64,000 nucleotides of DNA from the NCBI GenBank assembly GCA_001466705.2, contig LATX02000211.1, positions 186,001-250,000 on the forward strand, given 5' to 3'. Position 1 is the first letter of the stretch, and each line of letters opens with the position of its first letter. The notes under the pieces are model-generated. The model made no database searches. It was not told the origin of the DNA and saw only the letters and a program-made list of their open reading frames with translations. Shown in pieces: positions 23,587 through 33,730 of this stretch. Source of the DNA: Moniliophthora roreri (Eukaryota; Basidiomycota; Agaricomycetes; Agaricales; Marasmiaceae). The translations under genes were made by a program, and so were the position numbers.

Positions 23587-24054
23587 GTTGTGGGCAGTAA
23601 GACCCCTATGTCCAGCAGTCATGTGATTGCTGACTTCCTTTGGTGCATGTTGTTGTACCTCCCAAGGGCCACTGGCAGAGTGGTAAGGCATCTGTTTATT
23701 AATGTTTTCTTATGTTCTGTGTTCAACTGTGCTCAGTGTATTTTTTCTTTCTAGGTTAGGGGTTAGGTTTAGGGCCCTGGTGCAAAGTGCAGCATGCCTC
23801 AAGTTTGAATGGGTTAGGGAGGTTAGAGAGGTTAGGGGTTAGGGTAGGTTAGGGGTTCGGGGTTAGCAGGGGGGGGGTGCAGGGGGGGAACACTCTGCAA
23901 AAGGGTTAGGGGCTTGAAGATATTCAAAGGGGGGGTGCGGGGGGGAATGCCCCGCAAACGTTTGGGAAGCACTTTGGCGATCGGGATATCTATCGCCTCA
24001 AAAAGGCAAGTAGGTCACGTGAATGTCGGACGAAGGGGTCTTACTGTCCCAGTT
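23587..24054. mobile_element. 468-bp DNA transposon relic with 9-bp target duplication (MULE-like)
   Basis: It is flanked by perfect ACCTGTCAG repeats (23578-23586 and 24055-24063). The paralogous copy has a single ACCTGTCAG at about 29665-29673, an empty site. Ends are inverted: TGGGCAGTAAGACCCC on the left and TGGGACAGTAAGACCCC from the right. A 9-bp duplication is typical of Mutator-like elements. The interior contains TTAGGG-like and G-run tracts (23755-23960) and no gene. Confidence 0.72.
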
Positions 24055-24174
24055 ACCTGTCAGGAGGGCTACCCAGACTGTCAGACTCAACGCTCGGCGA
24101 AGATTTTCCCTTCTAGCTCTTATTGGAGCGTTCGAGTCATAATCGCAAGTCCAGGGTAAAGCACTTCAAGTTTC

Positions 24175-25114
24175 ATGATATATACCATGACTGACTCACT
24201 CTATACTGTAACAGCAAAGACATCTGACCCTGCCGAATCCACCGAGTTTTGGAATAGCTTTATGCCAACCAACCCGCCTATTACACAACTTCCTTCTGAA
24301 TGGGAGTCACAGGAGGCGGTATTGGAAGCTGCGATGGATGGGGAACTACATTTGTAAACTGGGTATCACAGAAGAAGAAAAGCAGAGCTCTGAACGATGG
24401 AGATTGAGAGTACACGAGGTGAGCTGACATCTTCTCCAGGCTCGAACTGATGCCAATGAAGGCTTATTCTACTCTCTAGCTCCCTGTTTTTGCCACACCT
24501 CAAGACTCTAAACACATCCATCGAGCTCGCCTCGTTCTCCTCTAGATCCTGCATTTCTACGTACACACGCTCCCACTACAATCGGATTCAGAACCCGTGA
24601 GGATCCCACCGTCGCTCAGCGTTCCTCCCCTCCAAAGCTCTGAAGCTACAGACCAACCGCCTGTATTGATATACACCGACGAGGTGATACTCAACTCGTA
24701 CCTCGACGCAACCGACAACGAACCCAAATGCTTATTCTTTATTCAATAAAGGCCCAGGATCAGCATATGAACAAGGGTTCCATCTCACAAGTGCACGAGT
24801 CGAATGGGAAGGTGCGAAAGCTATGCGCGTTGTACACGATATCATTTCTTCGATAAACTTCGACCTCGACCTCGCGAGCCAACTCGAAACCCTCGCCACA
24901 CACATCCACACACTCCGTGAAACGCTCCTTTCTATCAAGAACTTGCGATCCAGGGTTCCTCTACGACTATATTCGACCTTGGTTGAGCGGTGGGACTTGG
25001 GTGTTTGAAGGCAAAGAGATGCACATGCACACGCTTGGAGGATCAAGTGCAGCCCAAAGCCCTCCCATACAAATGCTCGGCGCGTTTCTTGGTACATCTC
25101 GCATGTGTGTGTGA
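24175..25114 (+). pseudogene. Indoleamine 2,3-dioxygenase-like gene, broken copy 1
   Basis: Reading shows FWNSFMPTNPPITQLPSEWE near the start, then SERWRLRV before an intron (GTGAGC...CTCTAG, about 24418-24528). It continues FYVHTLP, SEPVRIPPSLSVP and VLIYTDEVILNSYLDATDNE. After a frame change come CDPGFLYDYIRPWLSGGTW, SSAAQSPPIQMLGAFLG and a stop. The family motif CDP.xFY..IRPW...SAAQS is characteristic of fungal IDO, the heme enzyme that opens the tryptophan indole ring to N-formylkynurenine. The C-terminal domain is missing and several stops and frameshifts are present. Confidence 0.72.
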
Positions 25115-25489
25115 TTTGGAACTATAATTCCCTGTTCGATACCGAGCCGCTTCAACGGCACCACTTTTTGTGGCCCACCCGCCATTCTGTGCCGGCCTCC
25201 AGCGCCCCCTTTTCGAAGGTCGCTCTGATGAAGAATGTGTAAAGCGGGCTGTAAGTTGACCAGCTTCCAGAACAGGCCACTGAGGTAGAACATTAGTTGC
25301 AGGAGATAATGCTAAAATGTCAAAATGCCAGGAAAATGCTTTGGAGAAGGAAAGAACCGACGACGAAGGGTTTTCTACGGCCTGACCTTTGATGCCAAAG
25401 CTCGCGGGATTTAGACCAGGGCACTCCAAGGCTAGGTTTACGCCAGCAGCAGCAGGCGGGTTTGCTACCTAAACACCCCATTTCAGCTC
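25115..25489. other. Unassigned spacer between the dioxygenase and COG3 fragments
   Basis: About 375 bp with short open stretches on both strands but no motif I recognise. It takes the place of the dioxygenase C-terminus found in the partner copy at 30778-31053. Confidence 0.3.
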
Positions 25490-26305
25490 CTCAACGAAGC
25501 ATTTCGCACAGCCAAGATGCCTATTTTCGCGCACACGTATCCATGCTCACAAGTCGCCTCGATACGCATCACCTACTTTCTCGAATCGAAACAGTCGAAA
25601 ATCAAGTCGACGGAATGCTCAAAGGCTGGAGAGGCGTATAAGAGAGCTGTGAACGTGTTTTAGAGGAACGGGATAGGGTTCTCTGTCTCAAAGAGGAACT
25701 GGATTTCCGGTTGGAGTACATATCTTAACGAAGCCAGTACCTTGAAACACTTTGCGACTACCCTTACGACGACCTTCGATCTCGAATTCTTCACGAATCA
25801 AGGCTTATCGCGCTCTGTGAGGTTTGCGCGGTTTTAGAAGTGTTAACGGTTGAAGTATATGACGAGGAAGATACTCAAAATTCCTCCAAGTCAAAACTGC
25901 AGACATCCGCCCTTCTCCAACCTATCCTCCAAATTGTCCAAACGAGGCTCTTGTCCGAAGCTTGAGCAGTCGTTCAAAGTGATATCAGGCATTATATGCC
26001 ATCGGGCGATTTTGACTTGAACACGGAAGGGTACACGACGATGGAGAAGTATATCTGGGCGTTGGAGTAGTTGACTGATTTCGTCAACGTGAGTGGACGT
26101 TTCTTCCTTCGAACTAGTAACTAACTTGCGCATTCACAGCCGTCGTTAACTCAGAGTATAGCGGAAGAAACTATCTCGCTACGCACCATTGCAACCGACT
26201 TCAGAGAAGAGCAAACTAAGGGACACTTGTTTATTTTTTGCGAGCTTTTGGTGTCAAAAGAAGTTCTGAATCAGTTTGGGAAATCTTTCTTGCAGCGGGC
26301 ATACA
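25490..26305 (+). pseudogene. COG3 (conserved oligomeric Golgi subunit 3) fragment, copy 1
   Basis: Pieces in order: HLLSRIETVENQVDGMLKGW (about 25570), VLEERDRVLCLKEELDFRLEY (about 25650), then directly LETLCDYPYDDLRSRILHES and ALCEVCAVLEVL (25740-25850), SDIRHYMPS (25980), and after a retained intron (GTGAGT...CACAG, 26088-26139) SIAEETISLRTIA and FCELLVSKEV. In COG3 the coiled-coil block is followed by several hundred residues before CDYLYDDLR, so a large internal deletion has occurred. The retained intron means a DNA-level copy. Stops are present. Confidence 0.7.
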
Positions 26306-26412
26306 TGTAATAGTTAAGAATAATACAGTCCACCTCATTTTATTGCATGTCATGAATCCAGAACCTCCCAGTCCAAGTCTTCAGCCAGTGCTTCTAAAAT
26401 GGCATTTTTAGT

Positions 26413-28382
26413 CTAAGGAAGAGAAAAAGCATATTGTATGGGTGACACACCTTCAACGAGCACAAAAAGATCCTCGGTACCAACAATCTCCAACTCTGGA
26501 TAACCCCTACTTTGTGCCCAATCGGAGGTAGTGGGGTCAAACCCCCGAGCCTTCTGCCAGTCTCGGAGGGCAGTGTAGACATTGGTTGGCCATGAGTACA
26601 GCTCAACTTGATCGAGAACTCCTGTGTCGGGCACAAGTACTGGAAGGCCCCACCACTCGCATTCCTCCTCTGACAGCCGAGATTGACCGGTCTCGTCAAA
26701 AGACCAGAAATAACGAGGTCTTTCCATCCAGGATACGAGTTCGGATAGTGTTGTGGGGAGGGGATGAACGAAGAGGTAAACAGGTTTTAGCGGTGTTTCT
26801 TCAACGGGGTGTTCAGCATTACGGAGGGTGGAGAAGGCTCGGGGGTGTTGAGTGGATCGTAAAGTCAGGTAGGGCGGTTCAACCATAACTGGCGGGAGAA
26901 AGAAAAGATCAGTCTGCGTAATATATTAAACAGTGAGGGGATGTACAAAACTTTTCCTTCCCCTCTGTAACATCAAGAGCATCGAAAACCTGCAAGGACT
27001 GCGATAACCACTGCTCGCGGAACCTCCACAAATCATATCCAGCTTCAAGATCAACGCCCTTCCCTTGAACCGGATCTAACTCGAAGCTTGCAGATCCCTG
27101 AGCTTAAATCAAACATAGAAAGCACAATATCACTCACCGTGTCAAACCCCCATCCAGCTCTGTTTCACCCACTAATCCATGCATCTTCCACCACCACCAT
27201 AACGAACGAGCTTCTCGTGGCCTCGCAACAGCCTCCAATGACGGAGAGTAGACGGTGTCGAACCGAAGTTCACCTATGACGTTAATCGGGAGATGATTGG
27301 GTGGATTCCGCCAAAGATCGCGGAGATACCAAGGCATGGCTGAACTCCAGTAAGGATGGTCGGATTGGTGATCTTCTGCCATTCGCGGAAACAGATCGTC
27401 AAGAAAGGTGGATTCGTAAATACGCGATGCACATTCCAATACACTATCATTCACGTGCGACCCAAGGTTGCTGAAGAACCTGAAGCAAGCATCATCCTTC
27501 AACATGTCAATAGTGGATGGGACAACGATCGGCTCGTCCACAAATAAATAACGAAATCGGGTGCCAGGACCATCAGGCCCTCTGAAAAGCACGCCACTGT
27601 TAGTGTTCATCCATAACATACTATCTAAGCATCGCATGTTTGTCTGGAACAGTCAAACGGTGTTAGCTCAAGAAATTGAGGCGAGAGCGGAGATTCAGAC
27701 TGACTGCTAGATATTTAATGTAGACATTCATCCAGAAAGATCCCGTGTAAAAATGCGCACAGGGGATTAATTCTATGGGTACCATCAGGATATACCGTCA
27801 ATAGAAAGCCCAAGGTGAGTCGTACCGTGATGAAAGATCAGAGCCGGGATTGCCGACTGGTTAATGCCGAATAGTTGCGGATTGCTGGCTGTCTGTCAGA
27901 TATAAAGCTTCCGAGTGATAGACGAAAGCCTACTGGGTACGCGAGAACTGTCCAAAATCCTTCTCCCATAAATCTTGTGCATCTTCGCCTTCGTAGATCA
28001 TAGCAGTAAACTTGGATTGCCGATCAACTATTTTGACAGTGTAGATTGTTTTCTGAGCTGATGACTTGTGTAGACCGACTAATTCTCCGTTTTGCCATTC
28101 CCAATCCCACTCTGAAAGCTCCCTAGAGCCTAACTCCTTCACCTTGATCATGTCTCCACGTATCACTTCTCGGAACTGCGAAAACCATCTGTCAGTCTAA
28201 CGAATGACACTCGAAACTGCTCAGGCACTTACCTGGTCGTACTCGGTACGCTTCATCACCGCCTGACCAGCGTTGAGATTAACGACACCTGCCTTGATCG
28301 TGTTGTTGACTTGGTGTCCATGAACCTGATTGAAGCTGTTCTTGCCCTTGAAAGAAAACCCTGATGAATTCTTGAAACTCAT
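26413..28382 (-). CDS. Agaricomycete family protein of unknown function, seven exons, 545 aa
   Basis: Exons on the minus strand are about 28382-28233, 28175-27941, 27888-27826, 27772-27705, 27643-27138, 27086-26947 and 26888-26413. They sum to 1638 bases, a whole number of codons with one terminal stop, and all introns are GT-AG. The start is MSFKNSSGFSFKGKNSFN. Conserved blocks include TEYDQFREVIRGDMIKVKEL, SEWDWEWQNGELVG, KFTAMIYEGEDAQDLWEKDF, ELIPCAHFYTGSFWMNVYI and WMNTNSGVLFRGPDGPG. I recall these blocks from many agaric hypothetical proteins; no biochemical role is known to me. No signal peptide or membrane segment is seen. It is intact between decayed genes. Confidence 0.8.
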
Positions 28383-29327
28383 TTCCAGCGCTAAGCGAGA
28401 TAATGGTAGTGGTAGAGAGGTAAGAATGGGTCATGGGGAATACGAGAACCTACAGTATTTTATATGTCAGTTGACATGAGGTTCGACGAATCAGATTGGA
28501 TGAACAGCTTGTAAAGGCGATAAGGTGACGGCGTCAATCACCATGTACTGCCTTCCTGCATTCGTGGGCGAAAATTAAATTGTGAGCGTTAAAGTAAAAG
28601 GCGCACCATTTTGTTCACATGTGCCATTGCCCTCAACCCAGTGAACACACTGGGCCTCTAGAATAGTCTTGGAATAACAAGAACCTAAACTGGCCAGCTC
28701 ATTTCTTCAAGAGCGCAACAAAGTAAAATTGCATGCTTCGTATCTATCTATCAATCATTGGAATTGAATACTTTTCCCAGCAAGACCTTGATTAGCACTT
28801 ACACCAACCCTTTTAATCCCTTTCCAGATTCCAGTTGATTTCCTGCTCTCCAGTGTCCATATTCCGATCCATCTCCGGTTGCCAGATCCCGAAGCTTGAA
28901 GAGTGATGGTCGTAATGTTGAAAGAGTCACGGTAATCATCGGGTGGATGTGAGTATGAGGTACGACTTGAGAGATTGGTCGCTGGCGCTATCACTGTTGA
29001 ATGGTCGGGTTCAGTTCAGTAACATTCCTCAAAGTACGCACATTGCGGGGACGCAAGTTCCGATGTGCGTCGAAAGATCAGAAGACGATGCAGTTGCCCT
29101 CACTGAAACGGTGAGCTGTATCCAATGACACTCTGTGCCTTGAATCAATGCCGCCGGCGTCGGAGTGTTGATTTAGAGGCTGAGAGTATGTATGACAGCC
29201 CGCTACTAGCGACGCACGGTAGTGAATGTTTGGAATTTTCAGGGTATAAGCGGGAGCACTATGTATATGATGTGCAATAAGGTTCCTTGCAAGAGTTCAT
29301 AATTACAAAAGAGAAAAAGATCTTTAA
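28383..29327. other. Intergenic, no convincing gene
   Basis: One minus-strand open stretch (28994-28755, W- and S-rich, with RRWIGIWTLESRKSTGIW) may be a decayed exon, but I cannot assign it. The bases just upstream of 28382 are the likely promoter of the seven-exon gene. Confidence 0.3.
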
Positions 29328-30770
29328 CAATATGTCAGAGTTGCGATTACTATGAGGCCAACCGGTGAACTCACATAGTGCTAGAAGGCCTATTATCTCC
29401 TTCTCCCTCCTGAAACCTCTAGCTCCATTTCTCCAACTTGATACCCAATCCAATCGGGGCGGATAGCGGAAATCCTTTTGGAGGGCGATGAAGTATCCAA
29501 CTCGGACATCATGCAAGTCGCGGAGAAAGGTCAATAGGCGCCCGTCGACTGGATGCTTCCTTCAGTACCACCACAACGTCTCGCTAGTCTCAGCCCTCTT
29601 CTCACATAACGGAATACTTAGCAGAAGGACACAAAGAATGTGCTCCTTTTTCTAACAGTCCAGTCCTCTCCCGTACCTGTCAGAAGGCCTACCCATGCTG
29701 TCAAAACTCAACGCTTGGCCAGGAGTCACTTTCCCCTCCTAACTTTGATTGGGGCGTTCGAGTCATAATTCCAAGTCTAGGGTAAAGCAGTTTCAATTTT
29801 ATGATATATACCACGACTGACTGATTCTTCTACTGTAACATGCAATGTCATTTGAACCTGCCAAATCCACCAAATTTTGGAACGGTTTTATGCCAACCAA
29901 GCCGCCTATTACACGTCTTCCTTCCGAATGGGAATCATAGGAGGCGGTATTGGAAGCTGCGATGGATGAGGGTCTGCATCTGGGAGGTAAGCTGGGTATC
30001 ACGGAAGAAGAGAAGTAAAGCTCTGAACGATGAAGATTCAGAGTACGCGAGGTGAGCTGCCATCTTCTCCGAGCTCCAGCTGACGTCAAGGAGGGCTTAT
30101 TTTACTCCCTAGCTCCTTGTTATCGCTGCACCTCAAGACCCTAAAACACATCCATTGAGCCCGCCTCGTCCTCCTCTATATCCTGTATTTCTACGTCCAC
30201 ACGCTCCCACCACAATCGGATTCAGAACCCGTGAGGATCCCACCGTCGCTCAGCGTTCCCCTCTTCCAGATCTTCAAACATACAGGCCAACCGCCGGTAT
30301 CAACATACACCGACGGGGTGATACTCAACTCGTACCTCAACGCAACCGACAACGAACTCAAATACTTATTCTTTTTTTCAACAAAGGCCCAGGATCAGCA
30401 TATGAACAAGGCTTCCATCTTACAAGTGCACGAGTCGAATGGGAAGGAAGGTGCTAAAGCGATAGGGGTTGTACACGATATCATTTCTTCGACAAACCTC
30501 GACCTCGACCTCGTGAGCCAACTCGAAATCCTCACCACACACATCCACACACTCCGTGAAACGCTCCCTTCCATCGAGAAGTTGCGATCCGGAGCTTCTC
30601 TACAACTATATTCGATCTTGGTTGGGCGGTGGAACTTGGGCGTTTGAGGGCGAAGAGACGGGCACGCACATGCTTGCGGGATCAAGTGCAGCCCAAAGCC
30701 CTCTCATACAAATGCTCGATGTGTTCCTGGGTACTTCATCCTCCCCGAATCAGACCACCAAAGGCATGTG
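29328..30770 (+). repeat. Segmental duplication, copy 2 (partner 23217-25115)
   Basis: It is collinear with 23214 onward from ATGTCAGAGTTGCGATTAC, through the non-coding flank and the dioxygenase-like gene. It lacks the 468-bp insertion of copy 1 and keeps one ACCTGTCAG at the matching place. Substitutions are scattered in coding and non-coding parts alike, as expected for decaying copies. Confidence 0.8.
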
Positions 30771-31053
30771 AACGTACATGTCTCATTCACATCGAGAGTT
30801 TCTGGAATGTTTGCAGGATGGAGGATGGGGTGACAAGTTGTGTTCCGAGTCGGTAGGGGAGGCGTATGAGAGGGCTGTGGATGCGTTGAAGCAGTCTAGG
30901 AATGCTCATGTTGTAATTGTGACGTTTGTTGTTGGGCCTGCGAGGAGGGCGGAGAAGGCGAGGGAGATGAAAGAGACGACAGGAACGGATTTGATGGTGT
31001 TTTTGGAGGGCGTTAGGGATAGAAGGTCTAGTAGAGTCGGCGTCTGCAAGTAA
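29812..31053 (+). pseudogene. Indoleamine 2,3-dioxygenase-like gene, broken copy 2 (longer)
   Basis: N-terminal block FWNGFMPTKPPITRLPSEWE is followed by a stop. The middle (30231-30647) is open, with RIPPSLSVPLFQIFKHTGQP, VILNSYLNATDNELKYLFFF and LTTHIHTLRETLPSIEKL. A frame change leads to CDPELLYNYIRSWLGGGTWA and SSAAQSPLIQMLDVFLG. The C-terminal domain (30778-31053) has MSHSHREFLECLQDG, ALKQSRNAHVVIVTFVV and TGTDLMVFLEGVRD. These match the HR..FL and GT-rich substrate loop regions of fungal IDO. The frame breaks and the early stop argue for a pseudogene. Confidence 0.72.
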
Positions 31054-31239
31054 AACTTACTGTTTGTGATAGTGGACTAGTAATGAAGAGATGCTTCATA
31101 CTAAACGTCGGACGCTGTGACGATAATACGTGCTGCATTCTTTAACGTGACTACATATACATGGGACTTAAGATTACAACAGGCATCGCGAGTGGCTAGT
31201 CATCTCGGTCCGTAAGTCTTGTCTATCCTGGAGACTAAT

Positions 31240-32141
31240 CAAGCAGATCAGCATATACCAAAAGTCCAAGAACAAGGCGGCTTACTGGGAACTGTATGAT
31301 TGCAGAAGGGATCAAAATAATTCTTGCTCGACAGATACCACATAGATCCAGGATCACTCCCAAACACCTTGTAAAGTCTTGCCATAACCTCGTTGGTTCG
31401 TTCACAAGAAACGTCATAGTGGTAATTGCTATGTATAGTCGCGATACCAATGTCGTCGCCTTCGTCGTCACCGTTAGCTATAGGGAAGTCAAACGAGATC
31501 CCCTTGCCAATTAGACGGAGTTCGATGTTGAGTTGTATTAGATAGTGCAATGGGATAGTGCCCTGTAGGTTTGGAGAAGGATCTTGGACGTCTTGAACGT
31601 CAAAGAATCTTGCACCTGTACGATGAACGGCGTTGATGAATTGACTGAGTGGCACACCCCAACCGTAGACGAACAAGGGTGAGCAGTATTTGAAGACGTC
31701 GATGGCAAGCCTTTATAGGGTTCGCCCTTGAGCATGGCGTCCAAGGTGAGTCTCTAGATGGCGGGATGAGCAACCACATGGCAGCAGCAGCCGCAATGAC
31801 TTGCCTTGTTGAATCCTATGGAGCTCCCTTTGCCTCCACTGCTCCTGTTTCCTTTTCCTCTCTGTGGTGAGTGATTCCTCTACGTCGTTGTCTTCGTGTT
31901 GGTCTCTCTTCGTGGCATCTTCAGCAACGGTTTCCAGGCGCTTTTCATGGTTCCCATAGCCGCTCGCTTCAGATCTACTCCCAAACACGATATCTGCCAG
32001 ACATACCTCAAATCTTTTGAGTACCTCGTCGGAGTCCATGCAACCAGAACGGATATAGTGGAATTGGGAGATGCGGAAGGATGAGTCATGGAAGAAGGGG
32101 CTGAAACCAGGCCGAATGACCGTGACCACCACTATCACCAC
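31240..32141 (-). pseudogene. Unrecognised protein-coding remnant
   Basis: Two minus-strand stretches in different frames look coding. 32141-31713 has a charged helical part (LTTERKRKQEQWRQRELHRI). 31676-31248 begins MFVYGWGVPLSQFINAVHRT and continues GTIPLHYLIQLNIELRLIGK and VFGSDPGSMWYLSSKNYFDP. Introns or frameshifts must separate them. I do not recognise the family. A related, opposite-strand fragment is at 32340-32470. Confidence 0.35.
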
Positions 32142-32339
32142 TTCAATTTAACAGCCAGGTCTCTCTACCGGCTGGTTAGCAGCAAATGTCGCCTGAGCAA
32201 GAAGAAAACTCGCGAGCGAAGAAGAGAGGAAGAGAAAAAGGGAGCTGACCTGACAAAAGGAAACTCGAGGAAGCTCTGGATGAGCTCGAACAAATCAACA
32301 AAGCAAGTCTAATTCCCAAATTGCTGGCTGTCAAGTCAC

Positions 32340-32470
32340 TCACCACACCATTCTAGACCCTGAATTTGAAAGACATGTTCAAGGGAGAGCCATATGAGAA
32401 ATTGCCATTCCGGTACTTCCCTATCACTGTCCGCCCCACTTTATCTATCGACGTCGTTCATCGCACGGGC
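32340..32470 (+). pseudogene. Fragment related to the 31240-32141 protein
   Basis: The translation LKDMFKGEPYEKLPFRYFPI ... VVHRTGA resembles the minus-strand sequence at about 31745-31610 (MLKGEPYK ... AVHRTGARFFDV). The two are in opposite orientation about 0.7 kb apart. The fragment joins the COG3 copy abruptly at about 32475. Confidence 0.4.
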
Positions 32471-33500
32471 GCAATGAAACACTTTGCGACTACCTCTACG
32501 ACGATCTCGGATCTCAGATCCCACACGAACCAAGGCTTACTTCGCTCTGCGAAGTTTGTACAGTTTTACAAGCGTTAATGGTCCAAGTACACGACGAGGA
32601 AGACGAAGGGGCTCAAAATTCCTCCAAGCCAAAACTACAGACATCCGCCCTTCTCCAATATCAGGTATTACGTGCCATCGAAGAAAAAAGGCGACTTTGA
32701 CTCGGGGTATCCGACAGTCAAAAAAAAGTGTATCTGGGTGTTGGAGCAGTTGGCTGATTTCGTCAACGTGAGTGGACGCTTCTTCCTTCGAACTAGTAAA
32801 TAACTTGTGCATTCACAGCCGTCGATAGCTCAGAATATAGCCGAAGAAGCTGTTTCGCTATCCACCATTGCAACCGGTTTCAGAGACGCCCCTGGTGTAG
32901 AGGAAGAGCAGACTAAAGGGACACTTGTTTCTCTTTCGTGAGCTTTTGGCGTCAAAAGAGGTTTCGGATCGGTTTGGGTTATCTGAGCCCGAGCCGGTGC
33001 CGGCTTCCACGTTGATGTCGAGGGAGAGGTCAAGATCAGTTTGGAATACCGGCGGCGCGGGCGGTGCACTTACTTCACTCCTTGGAGTCGGTGGTAGCAT
33101 GCTTGTCTCGTTCGAAGTGGTTGACGATGGATTTGGGAGAGGTGTCAAGAGTGTTGACGGTGCGAAGCGAGTGAGTTTACGCCTCTCCGCAATACAAACA
33201 CTAGCTGATACACGCTTGACTCGGATAGACGACGCAGCAATCCTCGCGACAGGCATACGAGAACGTCATTTCTGCTGCTGTTGACGAGTTTGTGTGCGTT
33301 TACGGGGGTTCATTAGTTCTGTGAATTCTCCGACACCTGGATCGGCGTTGGCTTCCCGACGCAGATGCAGTGTTCACGCAAGCGTACGAAGATACGACCA
33401 TGGATGAACTCGAACTGAGGGTCTGACTAAAGCGGAGGCAATGCAATGGATACACTTGATTGTGCAGCGTATGGACAGCCGCCGATAATCAAGGTAGTTT
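32471..33500 (+). pseudogene. COG3 fragment, copy 2
   Basis: From about 32475 the reading follows the COG3 C-terminal half: CDYLYDDLGSQIPHEPRLTS with a small frame change, CEVCTVLQALMVQVHDEEDE, SKPKLQTSALLQYQVLRA, GVLEQLADFVN, the same retained intron as copy 1 (32768-32819), then SIAEEAVSLSTIATGF. Later pieces (about 32925-33290: RELLASKEVSDRF, QAYENVISAAVDEFV) look like the COG3 C-terminus with another intron. COG3 is a core Golgi vesicle-tethering subunit; this copy is broken and lacks the N-terminal half. Confidence 0.65.
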
Positions 33501-33730
33501 TTCACATTTATGTTCAACCAAGAAGGCTTCTAGAATGATCTGCTACAAATGAATGTATTACTGTATTATGTATAGAACATCATTTTACTGCTGACTTCCC
33601 TGCTCTATATCAGATTCATTTTGAGCCTGTATGATACCTTTCGTTGACGTTAACGCCAGTATATTTAGGGCCGGTCAACCGACGCCCGTCAACGTGATAA
33701 CCTCTCACTCTTTCTTTCATCTGTGCTCCA
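33501..33730 (+). promoter_or_regulatory. Upstream region of F-box gene 1
   Basis: Bases 33665-33730 (GGGCCGGTCAACCGACGCCC ... CTTTCTTTCATCTGTGCTCC) resemble the regions immediately upstream of the other three F-box genes, for example GGGCCGGTCAACAGGCGTCG at about 46778. The shared block ends at the ATGTCTTC start codon context, so a common core promoter was duplicated with the genes. Confidence 0.5.

Larger units (their letters stand above)
23217..25115 (+). repeat. Segmental duplication, copy 1 (partner 29328-30770)
   Basis: Starting at TCAGAGTTGTGATTACGAGG (about 23214), this segment aligns collinearly with 29328 onward, including about 260 bp of non-coding flank and most of the dioxygenase-like gene. 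Divergence is clear but moderate. The main structural difference is a 468-bp insertion here (23587-24054). The COG3 fragments that follow in both copies (25490 and 32470) suggest the original unit was longer. Confidence 0.8.

Noticed and set aside
23755..23900. A chromosome end or true telomere
   Set aside because: Units are irregular, the tract is short and lies inside a transposon with target duplications.
29259..29534. Minus-strand 91-codon gene
   Set aside because: The same sequence occurs as non-coding flank in the partner duplication at 23.2-23.5 kb with frame-breaking differences.
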